From the NCBI GenBank assembly GCA_045655805.1, contig JAZOPZ010000013.1, positions 124,001-188,000 on the forward strand: a DNA stretch of 64,000 bases. The letters run 5' to 3'. The notes under the pieces are model-generated. The model ran no database searches and was not told the origin of the DNA. It saw only the letters and a list, made by a program, of their open reading frames with translations. The DNA is from UBA11475 sp045655805 (lineage in GTDB: Bacteria; Bacillota; Clostridia; Christensenellales; Borkfalkiaceae). Positions 49,192-56,306 of the stretch are shown piece by piece (position 1 is the first letter of the stretch; the number at the start of each line of letters is the position of its first letter). A program made the position numbers and the translations under genes.

Positions 49192-49219
49192 AAACCCGTG
49201 GTTATGCCACGGGTTTTTA
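49192..49219 (+). terminator. Intrinsic terminator of the putP-type gene
   Basis: ACCCGTGG (49194-49201) and CCACGGGT (49207-49214) followed by T's. Confidence 0.88.
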
Positions 49220-49235
49220 TATTTTAAGCAAATTA

Positions 49236-49263
49236 AAAAGCACCTATTAAAAGGTGCTTTTTT
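49236..49263 (-). terminator. Intrinsic terminator for the truncated EEP gene
   Basis: AAGCACCT (49238-49245), AAGGTGCTT (49251-49259) and A/T flanks; it works on the minus strand for the gene ending at 49270. Confidence 0.8.
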
Positions 49264-49269
49264 CTTTTG

Positions 49270-50634
49270 TTAAATTGCCAAATCCGTGTAAGCGAACGGA
49301 TGGTCTGATAATTTATTTTTGTAGTTAGGTGTTGTAAAGTGATCGTAACGCTTAACTGTATAAGTGCCTGTACCAAAGATGTGGTCAAAGTAATTTGAAC
49401 CTGGTATTGCTGTAATTAAAGTACCGTTAGAACTTGCTTGAGTACTAATTAAGTTGCATTTTGAAATCAACCATTGGGAATAATCATCCGTTTTGTTAGA
49501 ATCATTCGCTATAAAGTAGCCAACCGAAGTGTTAAAGTCGCCTACGAGGAATATTGGCATTGTTGAATACTTTGACTTCATCGTTGAAAGGAAAGTTTCC
49601 GTTTCATCTTTATTTTGTATACGCAAAGTATTAGCGCCGTATTTATCTTGGTGTTCAGTTCTATAAGACCAGTGGGTGTTAGCAAAGATGAACTTTTTAG
49701 AAGTATTACTCTTCAAAGTGAACTGTGCCCAAGTGATGTTACGCATATGATAAGTTGGGGTAGAGTGAGTATACCACCAATTAAATACTTGTACACCTGA
49801 ATCGCCAACGCTTAACTTATCTGCGCGATAGATGAGCGAGGTGAAGTTAACCATGCTTTCATAAGAAGAATAGAGTCTAGCATAGTTGTAACCGTATTCT
49901 TCATTGATTTGAGCAATATATTTATCGAGTAAAGGACTCCAAGATGCGTCACTTTCTTGTACACCGACTACGTCAGGGGTGTAGGCAATAAGTATACCTG
50001 CGTAAATTTCCGCACGGTAAGCCGCATTTTTGTAGTTAGCGTCCGTATTGAATTGGTCAGCCAAAATGTTGGTGGTCATTATACGGAGATTTGCGCCCGA
50101 AGTAATTGCTTGTTTAGTTGTAATAAGGTTAGTGCTATAATAAGTGTTTGGCGAAAGCGTGCGAGCAGTACCGTTAAACACGTTATTTACAAGGTAAGTA
50201 ATTGCTTGGTCAGCCGAGAACACGCCACCTACGTTAATTCTAAACTTACCGTCTTCAACGGTTACAGAATATTGCATCAATTTACCAGTTTTGTCAGCAA
50301 AGCGGTTAGTGTTGCCGAGAAGAATTTCGTAATCGGTTACGGCAGTTGACGTGTCGCTAGATACTGTAAGGTTTACGCCGTATTTTGAAGAAATAGCGTT
50401 CTTTAAAGTCGCCCCATAAGTTGCGTAGTCACTATGTTCTGTGGAGTAAACGATTTTGTATTTTGAAAGTTCACTAGTTTTGAATTGATAATTTACTAGA
50501 ACTTTTTTACCAGTTACTTCTATAGTGTGAACGGGTGATGCGTTCGTGCTTTGATAATTAACCGTTGTAACGCCGTTTGAACTGGTGAAATCAACGCTTA
50601 CGCCGTCTATTAATACCTTTTGATAGATGGATAA
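49270..50634 (-). pseudogene. 5'-truncated endonuclease/exonuclease/phosphatase family protein
   Basis: The frame is open from a TAA at 50635-50637 to the stop at 49270 (454 codons), but no ATG, GTG or TTG occurs in its first 350 bases; the first in-frame TTG is at 50280. The upstream part encodes a domain with EILLGNTNR, typical of the N-terminal region of secreted bacterial hydrolases, so the gene has lost its start and signal peptide. The EEP domain is complete: RIMTTNI, GVQESDASW, FANTHWSY, LVGDFNTS and FDHIFGTG...SDHPFA carry the catalytic Asn, Glu, His, Asp and His. It likely cut a phosphodiester or phosphate extracellularly. The break lies next to the promoter of the gene at 50709. Confidence 0.7.
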
Positions 50635-50648
50635 TTAAAGTTTTGCTA

Positions 50649-50676
50649 TTGACAAAATTTTTATAGGGTGTATAAT
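50649..50676 (+). promoter_or_regulatory. Promoter of the 50709 gene
   Basis: TTGACA (50649-50654), a 16-base spacer and TATAAT (50671-50676). Confidence 0.75.
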
Positions 50677-50708
50677 AACTTTATCAAGTATTTATGTTAG
50701 GAGCACTT

Positions 50709-51251
50709 ATGAAAAAGATTTTTAAAATGTTTGCAGGGTTTGCAATTGCGTTCGGCGCTTGGGCCATTTTGTTTTTAATAATGAATTGGCAAGTCGACGG
50801 TGGTATGAAAGGGTTTTCTAAATTGCTTATGCTTTTAATTCTTCCACTTGGTAGTTCGTTGTTTTTGGCTAACGACGAGTACGATTGGGAACTTGGGTAT
50901 AAGATTATTAGATGCATCGGTCTTTTGGTTTTAATTATACCTGCGTTTATTTATCATATTCAAATTATCGGTGGTAGCGTAGTTCCAACTTCAGGTCAAA
51001 TTGCAATTTTTCCTATTGTATGCGCGTCTGCGTCGATTACTTACATAGCCTTTGGTTATGAAACTTTAGGTTTTGTAGGGAAGGCAGGTTTATTTATAGT
51101 AGCGAGCGTTATGTCTTTTTTAAACTGGTTCTTACTAGTTGTTATTAGCGCTGGCGCGATAGGTTTAGCGGTTTTCTATATGATTTTAGGCGCTATTGCT
51201 TTAATTATACTTGCAGTATTTAGAATTAAAATGGGCACTGCTTTCTATTAA
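50709..51251 (+). CDS. Hypothetical membrane protein (five predicted helices)
   Basis: This 180-residue protein has about five hydrophobic helices (residues 8-26, 38-55, 68-85, 98-112, 120-165) and no conserved catalytic motif that I recognise. The ATG at 50709 follows TTAGGAG; an ATG at 50694 overlaps that ribosome site and was rejected. A small Cys-rich protein follows after 15 bases and is probably co-transcribed. Confidence 0.7.
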   Translation: MKKIFKMFAGFAIAFGAWAILFLIMNWQVDGGMKGFSKLLMLLILPLGSSLFLANDEYDWELGYKIIRCIGLLVLIIPAFIYHIQIIGGSVVPTSGQIAIFPIVCASASITYIAFGYETLGFVGKAGLFIVASVMSFLNWFLLVVISAGAIGLAVFYMILGAIALIILAVFRIKMGTAFY

Positions 51252-51266
51252 GATTAGGGGGATATT

Positions 51267-51515
51267 ATGGCTTTTAAATCAGTAAAAGAAAGTAATGAAA
51301 GACGCGAGCGCGAGATTAGGGATTCGTACGAAAGGAACGAACGCACGCCTATGTGTTACAATTGTATGTGGTATAGGTCGGACGGCTCTTACAAGGGTGT
51401 CTGCATTTGGAGAAAGGTTAATCAAGACGGTCCACTTATGGAAGTTAAACCTGGTTGGAGATGCGATAGGTATTCGCCAAGTTCGTTTAGTTCGCCACTT
51501 CGTTGGAGTAGATAA
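51267..51515 (+). CDS. Small four-Cys protein, possible metal-binding
   Basis: The 82-residue protein has a basic, charged N-terminus (ERREREIRDSYERNER) and a Cys motif MCYNCMWY (Cys 30, 33), GVCIW (Cys 46) and WRCDRYSP (Cys about 70). The CxxC...C...C pattern suggests a zinc or Fe-S site. I know no function. GGGGG precedes the ATG, and it follows the membrane protein gene closely. Confidence 0.65.
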   Translation: MAFKSVKESNERREREIRDSYERNERTPMCYNCMWYRSDGSYKGVCIWRKVNQDGPLMEVKPGWRCDRYSPSSFSSPLRWSR

Positions 51516-51521
51516 AATTTT

Positions 51522-51549
51522 AAGGACGGCTTAAAGCCGTTCTTTTTTT
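51522..51549 (+). terminator. Intrinsic terminator
   Basis: GGACGGCT (51524-51531) and AGCCGTTC (51535-51542) followed by a T-run. Confidence 0.82.
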
Positions 51550-51603
51550 GCTAAAAAAGACAGTTAAAAAATTAAAATACACAGTAAAAATTTTTGGGTG
51601 ATA

Positions 51604-51632
51604 TTGACAAGGTAAAATAGTCAAGTTATAAT
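51604..51632 (+). promoter_or_regulatory. Promoter of the GHL6-type gene
   Basis: TTGACA (51604-51609), 17 bases and TATAAT (51627-51632), a perfect consensus. Confidence 0.8.
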
Positions 51633-51666
51633 TGAAGCGTAAAAAATTAACGATTTAGGAGCAGTT

Positions 51667-52434
51667 ATGAAACCTTACACAAGAGGCGTTCACTTTGACT
51701 TTCACACAATGCCTGGGATTGACGGATTACTTTCTAATTTTGATGCTGAAGAATTCGCCGATACTTTGCAAAAAAGCCACGCGCAATTTATAAATTTTCC
51801 AGCAAGGTGCAATATTGGTTTTAGTTATTACGATACTTCCGTCGGCTTTAAGTACGAAGGGTTAAAGCGCGATATTTTGCGTGAAGTTTTAGACGCTTGT
51901 CACAAGCGTAATATCGGTGTTGCCGTATACATTAACGGTGGGCTTAATCACGAACTCGCTTATCGCAAGCCAGAGTTTTGCCGTCAGAACGAAAAAGGCG
52001 AGGTGATAGTTGACGATTGGAAAGATAATTTTTTTAGAACTATGTGTTGGAATACCGGCTATAAACAACACTTTTTTGCCGAACTTAAAGAGATACTTTC
52101 TTACGGTGTAGACGGTATTTTTATCGACTGCGTTCAACAAAAGGTATGCTACTGTCCTAACTGCATCAAAAAGATGGAAGAAAAGGGCGTTGATATATCT
52201 TCGCCAAGCGCCGTGCTCGATTATCAACAAGCGCTTATTATGGATCTTTATAAGGAAATTAAAGAATTCGTAGGCGACGATATTTATTTATATATAAATA
52301 GCAATATTGCCGTTCCTGGAGTGCATACTCACGCTGAAGTGGAATGTTTACCGTCTAGCAAACTTTGGGGCGCTGATTATTTTTATCCGTCGTCTTCTTT
52401 TGGTCGTCCAAGATTTGACAAAAAGTATATATGA
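51667..52434 (+). CDS. GHL6-like glycoside hydrolase, N-terminal part (frameshifted gene)
   Basis: This 255-residue part starts at an ATG behind TTAGGAG and encodes most of a TIM-barrel of the hypothetical glycosyl hydrolase 6 type: RGVHFDFHTMPGIDG near residue 5, INFPARCNIGFSYY near 38, NIGVAVYINGGLNHELA near 82, FRTMCWNTGY near 122, and GVDGIFIDCVQQKVCYCPNC near 145 with the likely catalytic Asp. The frame stops at TGA 52432-52434. The second part continues in the -1 frame from 52431 with TGRFQDCWGDFGG, which normally lies in the same protein. One base appears deleted in the TATATAT run at 52426-52430. Cytoplasmic; no signal peptide. Confidence 0.75.
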   Translation: MKPYTRGVHFDFHTMPGIDGLLSNFDAEEFADTLQKSHAQFINFPARCNIGFSYYDTSVGFKYEGLKRDILREVLDACHKRNIGVAVYINGGLNHELAYRKPEFCRQNEKGEVIVDDWKDNFFRTMCWNTGYKQHFFAELKEILSYGVDGIFIDCVQQKVCYCPNCIKKMEEKGVDISSPSAVLDYQQALIMDLYKEIKEFVGDDIYLYINSNIAVPGVHTHAEVECLPSSKLWGADYFYPSSSFGRPRFDKKYI

Positions 52435-53552
52435 CTGGTAGATTTCAAGATTGTTGGGGCGATTTTGGTGGGGTAAAGACTGTTGCGTCTATGCAAAACG
52501 ATTTATACGACGCGCTTTTGTCGGGCTTTGATTTCACGATTGCTGACCATCTACATCCAAAATACGGCTTTTTTAAGGAAGTTTCTAATCGTATTCAAAC
52601 GGTGTTTGAAGAAAAAATTAAATATGAACCTTACACCGTAAATTCACAATATATCGCTAAAGTTGGCGTTATGGCTGACGAGGACGACAGCGGCGCACCC
52701 GACTACTTAAAAGGGGTTGCCCGTATGCTTTGTGAACTAAAAGTTCCTTTTGATATTTTTACTCCAAACGGCGATTTTACGGACAAAAAACTTTTGATTA
52801 TTCCTAAAAAAATCGGTGTTACCGAAAAATTTAGCGATAGACTTAAAAAATTCGTCGATAAAGGTGGTAAGGTGATTTTTGTTGGGACGGCGATTGATAT
52901 TGCCGTTAGTCAAAACTTGTCGGACGGCATAATTTTGGTTGGGGAAGATACTTCCGATAACGCATATTTTACTTTTGGTGGTAGTGATATTCCTTGGTCA
53001 ACTTACGAACAAGCCCGTTTAATTAAAAACGACGGTGGCGAAGAACTTTCTAGATACGTCGCAGGTAAATTCAACTTTATTTACGACGGCAGACACTCCT
53101 ACTTTTACCGTCCTCAAGGCGAAGTTACCGACTATTCTGCTTGCGTTGTAAAGGGTAGTTGCGCTTTCGTTTGTTACGACGCTTTTTTGGCGTACGCGTC
53201 TAACTTTTTGCTTGAAAATAAACTTTTAATCAAGCAAGTTATTGATAAACTTTTGCCTGAAAAACTTTTCGAGTGCGAAGATTTGCCTTCGACAGCAATT
53301 ACTAGTATTACAAAAACCGACAAGCACACCGTTTTCCATCTTAAAGCGACTTTTCCAACGATTAGAAATGGTCGTGGCATCATTGAAGAACACTCTTATA
53401 TTAAGCGCGCTAAAATAACTGTTAAAGGAAAGTTTAAAGTTTATTCCATAACCGACGACAAAAATATACCGGCGACGGTGGACGGCGACAAAACGACTTT
53501 CTTCGCGGAAGATATCGTGGGATATAACGCTTACTTGTTAACTGAAATATAA
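52431..53552 (+). CDS. GHL6-like glycoside hydrolase, C-terminal part (frameshifted gene)
   Basis: The 373 residues continue the barrel end (TGRFQDCWGDFGGVKT, TIADHLHPKYG near 45) and then a beta-galactosidase-trimerisation-like alpha/beta domain (KVGVMADEDDSGAPDYLKGVARML near 85; KLLIIPKKIG near 127; GGKVIFVGTAI near 150) and a C-terminal beta-sandwich. The ATG at 52431 overlaps the previous stop (ATGA) but has no ribosome site, so alone it is only translatable by coupling. I read both parts as one broken gene of about 627 residues. It may act on a plant or host glycan; substrate unknown. Confidence 0.72.
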   Translation: MTGRFQDCWGDFGGVKTVASMQNDLYDALLSGFDFTIADHLHPKYGFFKEVSNRIQTVFEEKIKYEPYTVNSQYIAKVGVMADEDDSGAPDYLKGVARMLCELKVPFDIFTPNGDFTDKKLLIIPKKIGVTEKFSDRLKKFVDKGGKVIFVGTAIDIAVSQNLSDGIILVGEDTSDNAYFTFGGSDIPWSTYEQARLIKNDGGEELSRYVAGKFNFIYDGRHSYFYRPQGEVTDYSACVVKGSCAFVCYDAFLAYASNFLLENKLLIKQVIDKLLPEKLFECEDLPSTAITSITKTDKHTVFHLKATFPTIRNGRGIIEEHSYIKRAKITVKGKFKVYSITDDKNIPATVDGDKTTFFAEDIVGYNAYLLTEI

Positions 53553-53558
53553 CATAAA

Positions 53559-53586
53559 AAAAGACCTTTGATAAGGTCTTTTTTTA
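53559..53586. terminator. Bidirectional intrinsic terminator
   Basis: AAGACCTT (53561-53568), TGAT and AAGGTCTT (53573-53580) with A-run and T-run flanks, between convergent genes. Confidence 0.88.
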
Positions 53587-53595
53587 TGCTAGAAA

Positions 53596-54492
53596 TCATT
53601 TGTTTTTCTTCTTTTTTGCCGTTAAAAGTATGTAAATTGCAATTAAAACTAGCGTTGAAAGGCATAAAATTAAATATTCGGCACTTATAGAAACTTTCGT
53701 TTCAAAAAAGTAAATATTGCAATCCAGAAGGTCTTTTAAACCGTCTATTACTGCGCTAGGGACGCCTTGCGAAGTCATTTCCTTAAGAGCACCGTTCATG
53801 GTGTGGTTGCGTAGTAGAGAAGTCCCGTAAGTTCCTGGTAAAAAGGCAACTGCCTTTTGTAAACCGTTACCAAACGACGATATAGGCATATACGCGCCAC
53901 AAATAAAGCCGTATCCTGCTGAAATTATTGCCGAAACCGCAGAAATTTGACCTTGCGTCGATAAAAAGTGATTGATTACCGACGATAGCGCCGTGCCAAA
54001 ACTTACTAAAATAAAGACATCTAAAATAATTAAAAGGACGTCGCTAAAAGTCAAATACCACCCAACGAAAATCAAATACAATAAACAAACTGTAGTTGCC
54101 GTAAGGCAAATAAGTAGGGTAGAAATCATCGTTGCGATATAGTAACCGAGCGATAAATGACTAGGTTTTACGGGGGAAATTAAAAAATCTTTAATAACGC
54201 CGTTAGCCTTGTCTTGAACCATTAAAAAGTTTGAACAAAAAGCAACCGTTATGCAAGATACTGCGAGGATTGACGAAACTAACTGGCTACCAACTAGTCC
54301 GTCGATAACTTTATCGGAAAGCGCAAGCCCAGTAGGTAAGCCTGAAGTGAAAGAATCTCTATAAACGTTGGCTAAAAAAGTTGCGTATAAGACCAAAAGT
54401 ATGGCAGGCGTTACGAGTGAAGTAAAAAACATACCTTTGTCTTTAAAAAACAACTTAATATTTCGTTTGATTAAAGTTAAAACAGTACTCAT
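53596..54492 (-). CDS. ABC-2 type transporter permease
   Basis: This 298-residue protein has six helices in ABC-2 style: an N-terminal helix (residues 24-42), SSILAVSCITVAFCSNFLMV near 73, the PVKPSHLSLGYYIATM region near 108 and several C-terminal helices with GYGFICGAYMPISS near 192. It ends in KKKKNK. It pairs with the ATPase gene, overlapping it by four bases, and probably exports a drug, lipid or peptide. The long loop near 220-265 is extracellular. Confidence 0.85.
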   Translation of the reverse strand: MSTVLTLIKRNIKLFFKDKGMFFTSLVTPAILLVLYATFLANVYRDSFTSGLPTGLALSDKVIDGLVGSQLVSSILAVSCITVAFCSNFLMVQDKANGVIKDFLISPVKPSHLSLGYYIATMISTLLICLTATTVCLLYLIFVGWYLTFSDVLLIILDVFILVSFGTALSSVINHFLSTQGQISAVSAIISAGYGFICGAYMPISSFGNGLQKAVAFLPGTYGTSLLRNHTMNGALKEMTSQGVPSAVIDGLKDLLDCNIYFFETKVSISAEYLILCLSTLVLIAIYILLTAKKKKNK

Positions 54493-55400
54493 TTTGCACC
54501 TCCTTCAATCTTTTTACCGGTAACGTTTAAGAAAACGTCGTCCATATTGCCTTTGATAATTTCGTAATCGACAAAAAGTTCAGGGTGGGCAAGTATAAGA
54601 TTGGTAGCGGACGCGGTATCTTTAACAAATATTTTTATGCAGTCTTTAAATACTTTGTATTTAACGCCTAGGTCTAAAACTTTATTTTCGTTAGTTCCGT
54701 ATAAAATTATACAGTCGCCCGTGTAGGTGTTTTTAAGTTCTAAAGGAGAGCCGTTTGCTGATATTTTACCACTGTCTATAATTACCACGTAGTCGGAGTC
54801 AACGGCCTCTTCCATATAATGTGTCGTTAAAAAGACAGTCAAATTTTCGGCAACGCGTAGGTAAGAAATTACACTCCAAAGGTGCTTTCTCGTTTGTGGG
54901 TCAAGACCTGTCGTCGGTTCGTCCAAGACAAGAATTTTTGGGTGGTGTAAAAGCGCTCTTGCAATGTCGATTTTGCGTCTTTGTCCGCCCGAAAGTTTAC
55001 CTACGGGGCGATTTATAAGGTCGGTAAATGAAAGAATTTCAGCAAGTTCAAAAAGTCGTTTTTCAAAGGCTTGCCCAACTATACCGTAAAGCGACGCGCG
55101 CGTTTTTAAATTGTCGTAAACGGTGAGTGGTCCGTCTAATACCGAATCTTGAAAAACTACGCCCAAATTGTTTTTAACACTTATAGGGTTGTCGTCAATA
55201 TCTTCGCCTGCGATAATTATTTTGCCACTGTCTTTTTTAAGTCCACCACAAATAATGTTTATCGTAGTTGATTTTCCTGCTCCGTTTACGCCCAAAAATG
55301 CAAAAAGTTCACCTTTTTTTACGCGAAAACTTAAGTCTTGCACGGCTTTGACTTCGCCGTAACTTTTATTAAGGTTTGAAATTTCAATAATATTTTCCAT
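54489..55400 (-). CDS. ABC transporter ATP-binding protein
   Basis: The 303-residue protein has Walker A GVNGAGKSTT near residue 38, Q-loop VVFQDSVLDGPL near 83, the signature LSGGQRRKIDIARAL near 137, Walker B ILVLDEPTTGLD near 154 and an H-loop TTHYMEEA near 190. A C-terminal 80-residue extension of the DrrA type follows. It powers the ABC-2 permease encoded after it. Its upstream neighbours are the broken pnuC pieces. No good ribosome site is seen beyond the AT-rich leader. Confidence 0.9.
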   Translation of the reverse strand: MENIIEISNLNKSYGEVKAVQDLSFRVKKGELFAFLGVNGAGKSTTINIICGGLKKDSGKIIIAGEDIDDNPISVKNNLGVVFQDSVLDGPLTVYDNLKTRASLYGIVGQAFEKRLFELAEILSFTDLINRPVGKLSGGQRRKIDIARALLHHPKILVLDEPTTGLDPQTRKHLWSVISYLRVAENLTVFLTTHYMEEAVDSDYVVIIDSGKISANGSPLELKNTYTGDCIILYGTNENKVLDLGVKYKVFKDCIKIFVKDTASATNLILAHPELFVDYEIIKGNMDDVFLNVTGKKIEGGAK

Positions 55401-55401
55401 A

Positions 55402-55722
55402 TTAATAATCCATTTGATATTTTTGTCGGGTTTGCATTTTTTGCCAACAAATAAAACCGTATATATCGTTGGCTAAAAAGGTTATAAAACATATTACTAC
55501 AGAAAGGTAAGCCGTATTTTTTGCCGTTGCCATTGTCCACAAGATAACTAAAACGATATCGTTAAGCGAGTAGGCGAGCGCGTAAAAAGGCGTTCTATTA
55601 TAAGTAAGGTACGCTGCGAAAAAACTAGTCGTAACCGAAATTGTGCTAACTAGTAGATTTGCCGTCCCTAACCATTTTAATATAAAGTAGAAAATCACCG
55701 TAACGATAAGACTTAAAATCAA
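55402..55722 (-). CDS. pnuC: PnuC nicotinamide riboside transporter, C-terminal part (frameshifted)
   Basis: The 106 residues match the second half of PnuC: RTPFYALAYSLNDIVLVILWTMA near 44 and YLSVVICFITFLANDIYGFICW near 72. It only has a TTG start. The first half ends at 55728 in another frame. Between them lies an A6 run (minus strand) that would restore one frame as A7. The protein is otherwise normal. Confidence 0.78.
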   Translation of the reverse strand: MILSLIVTVIFYFILKWLGTANLLVSTISVTTSFFAAYLTYNRTPFYALAYSLNDIVLVILWTMATAKNTAYLSVVICFITFLANDIYGFICWQKMQTRQKYQMDY

Positions 55723-55727
55723 TGCCG

Positions 55728-56102
55728 TTAAGTAGGTTTTTTGCCTACGCTATTGACTTTTACTTCCGTTTTTTTGTTTCCGTAAGGGTTTTTTATCCAA
55801 GCAATAAGCACCACTACTGCCATTGGGGCGCTCATTCCAAGGTAGGTTAGCATTTCACCATAATATGCGCATTCAAAAGATATTATGCCGTAAAGGACGG
55901 CAAAGATTATAAGTAAAATTTGACCTATCCAAGAACCTTTAGCCAAAAAGATAAGCGCTGTTACTCCGATTAGTGAAGTTATTAAAGTCAATGGTTTACC
56001 GCTGTCAAAAAGTAAAAATCCTGCAGTTATCATCGCAACTGATAGCGTCCACAAAATTATGTCAGATAGGGTAAAATATCTTTGTAATTTTTTCATATCC
56101 AC
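55728..56102 (-). CDS. pnuC: PnuC nicotinamide riboside transporter, N-terminal part (frameshifted)
   Basis: The 124 residues are the first half of PnuC: YFTLSDIILWTLSVAMITAGF, LTLITSLIGVTALIFLAKGS near 38 and GEMLTYLGMSAPMAVVVLIAWIKNPYGNK near 81. The frame is lost after VNSVGKK and ends at KPT. It would take up nicotinamide riboside for NAD synthesis. The break is one base in a poly-A run, so a sequencing or assembly error or recent mutation are both possible; slippage could also give some full-length protein. Confidence 0.78.
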   Translation of the reverse strand: MDMKKLQRYFTLSDIILWTLSVAMITAGFLLFDSGKPLTLITSLIGVTALIFLAKGSWIGQILLIIFAVLYGIISFECAYYGEMLTYLGMSAPMAVVVLIAWIKNPYGNKKTEVKVNSVGKKPT

Positions 56103-56244
56103 CGTAATATTATAAAGGGCTTGTTAAAGTATACCTGCGCCCGTCGATATATACTATATCGTAGCAAAGTTCAAGTGATTTAGTCAAGTGAAAAAGCCTT
56201 TTTGATTTTTATAAAAAATTATTTAATAAAATTTATACTTTCAC

Positions 56245-56275
56245 TTGACAAAAGTGTCGGGGGGGGGGGTACAAT
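56245..56275 (+). promoter_or_regulatory. Promoter with 11-G tract between -35 and -10 (probable phase switch)
   Basis: TTGACA (56245-56250) and TACAAT (56270-56275) are separated by 19 bases, of which 56259-56269 are eleven G's. The optimal spacer is 17, so loss of two G's would make a strong promoter. It drives the lipoprotein gene at 56307. Confidence 0.75.
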
Positions 56276-56306
56276 ATTCTTAATAAATCTTAAAAGGAGA
56301 TTAAAT

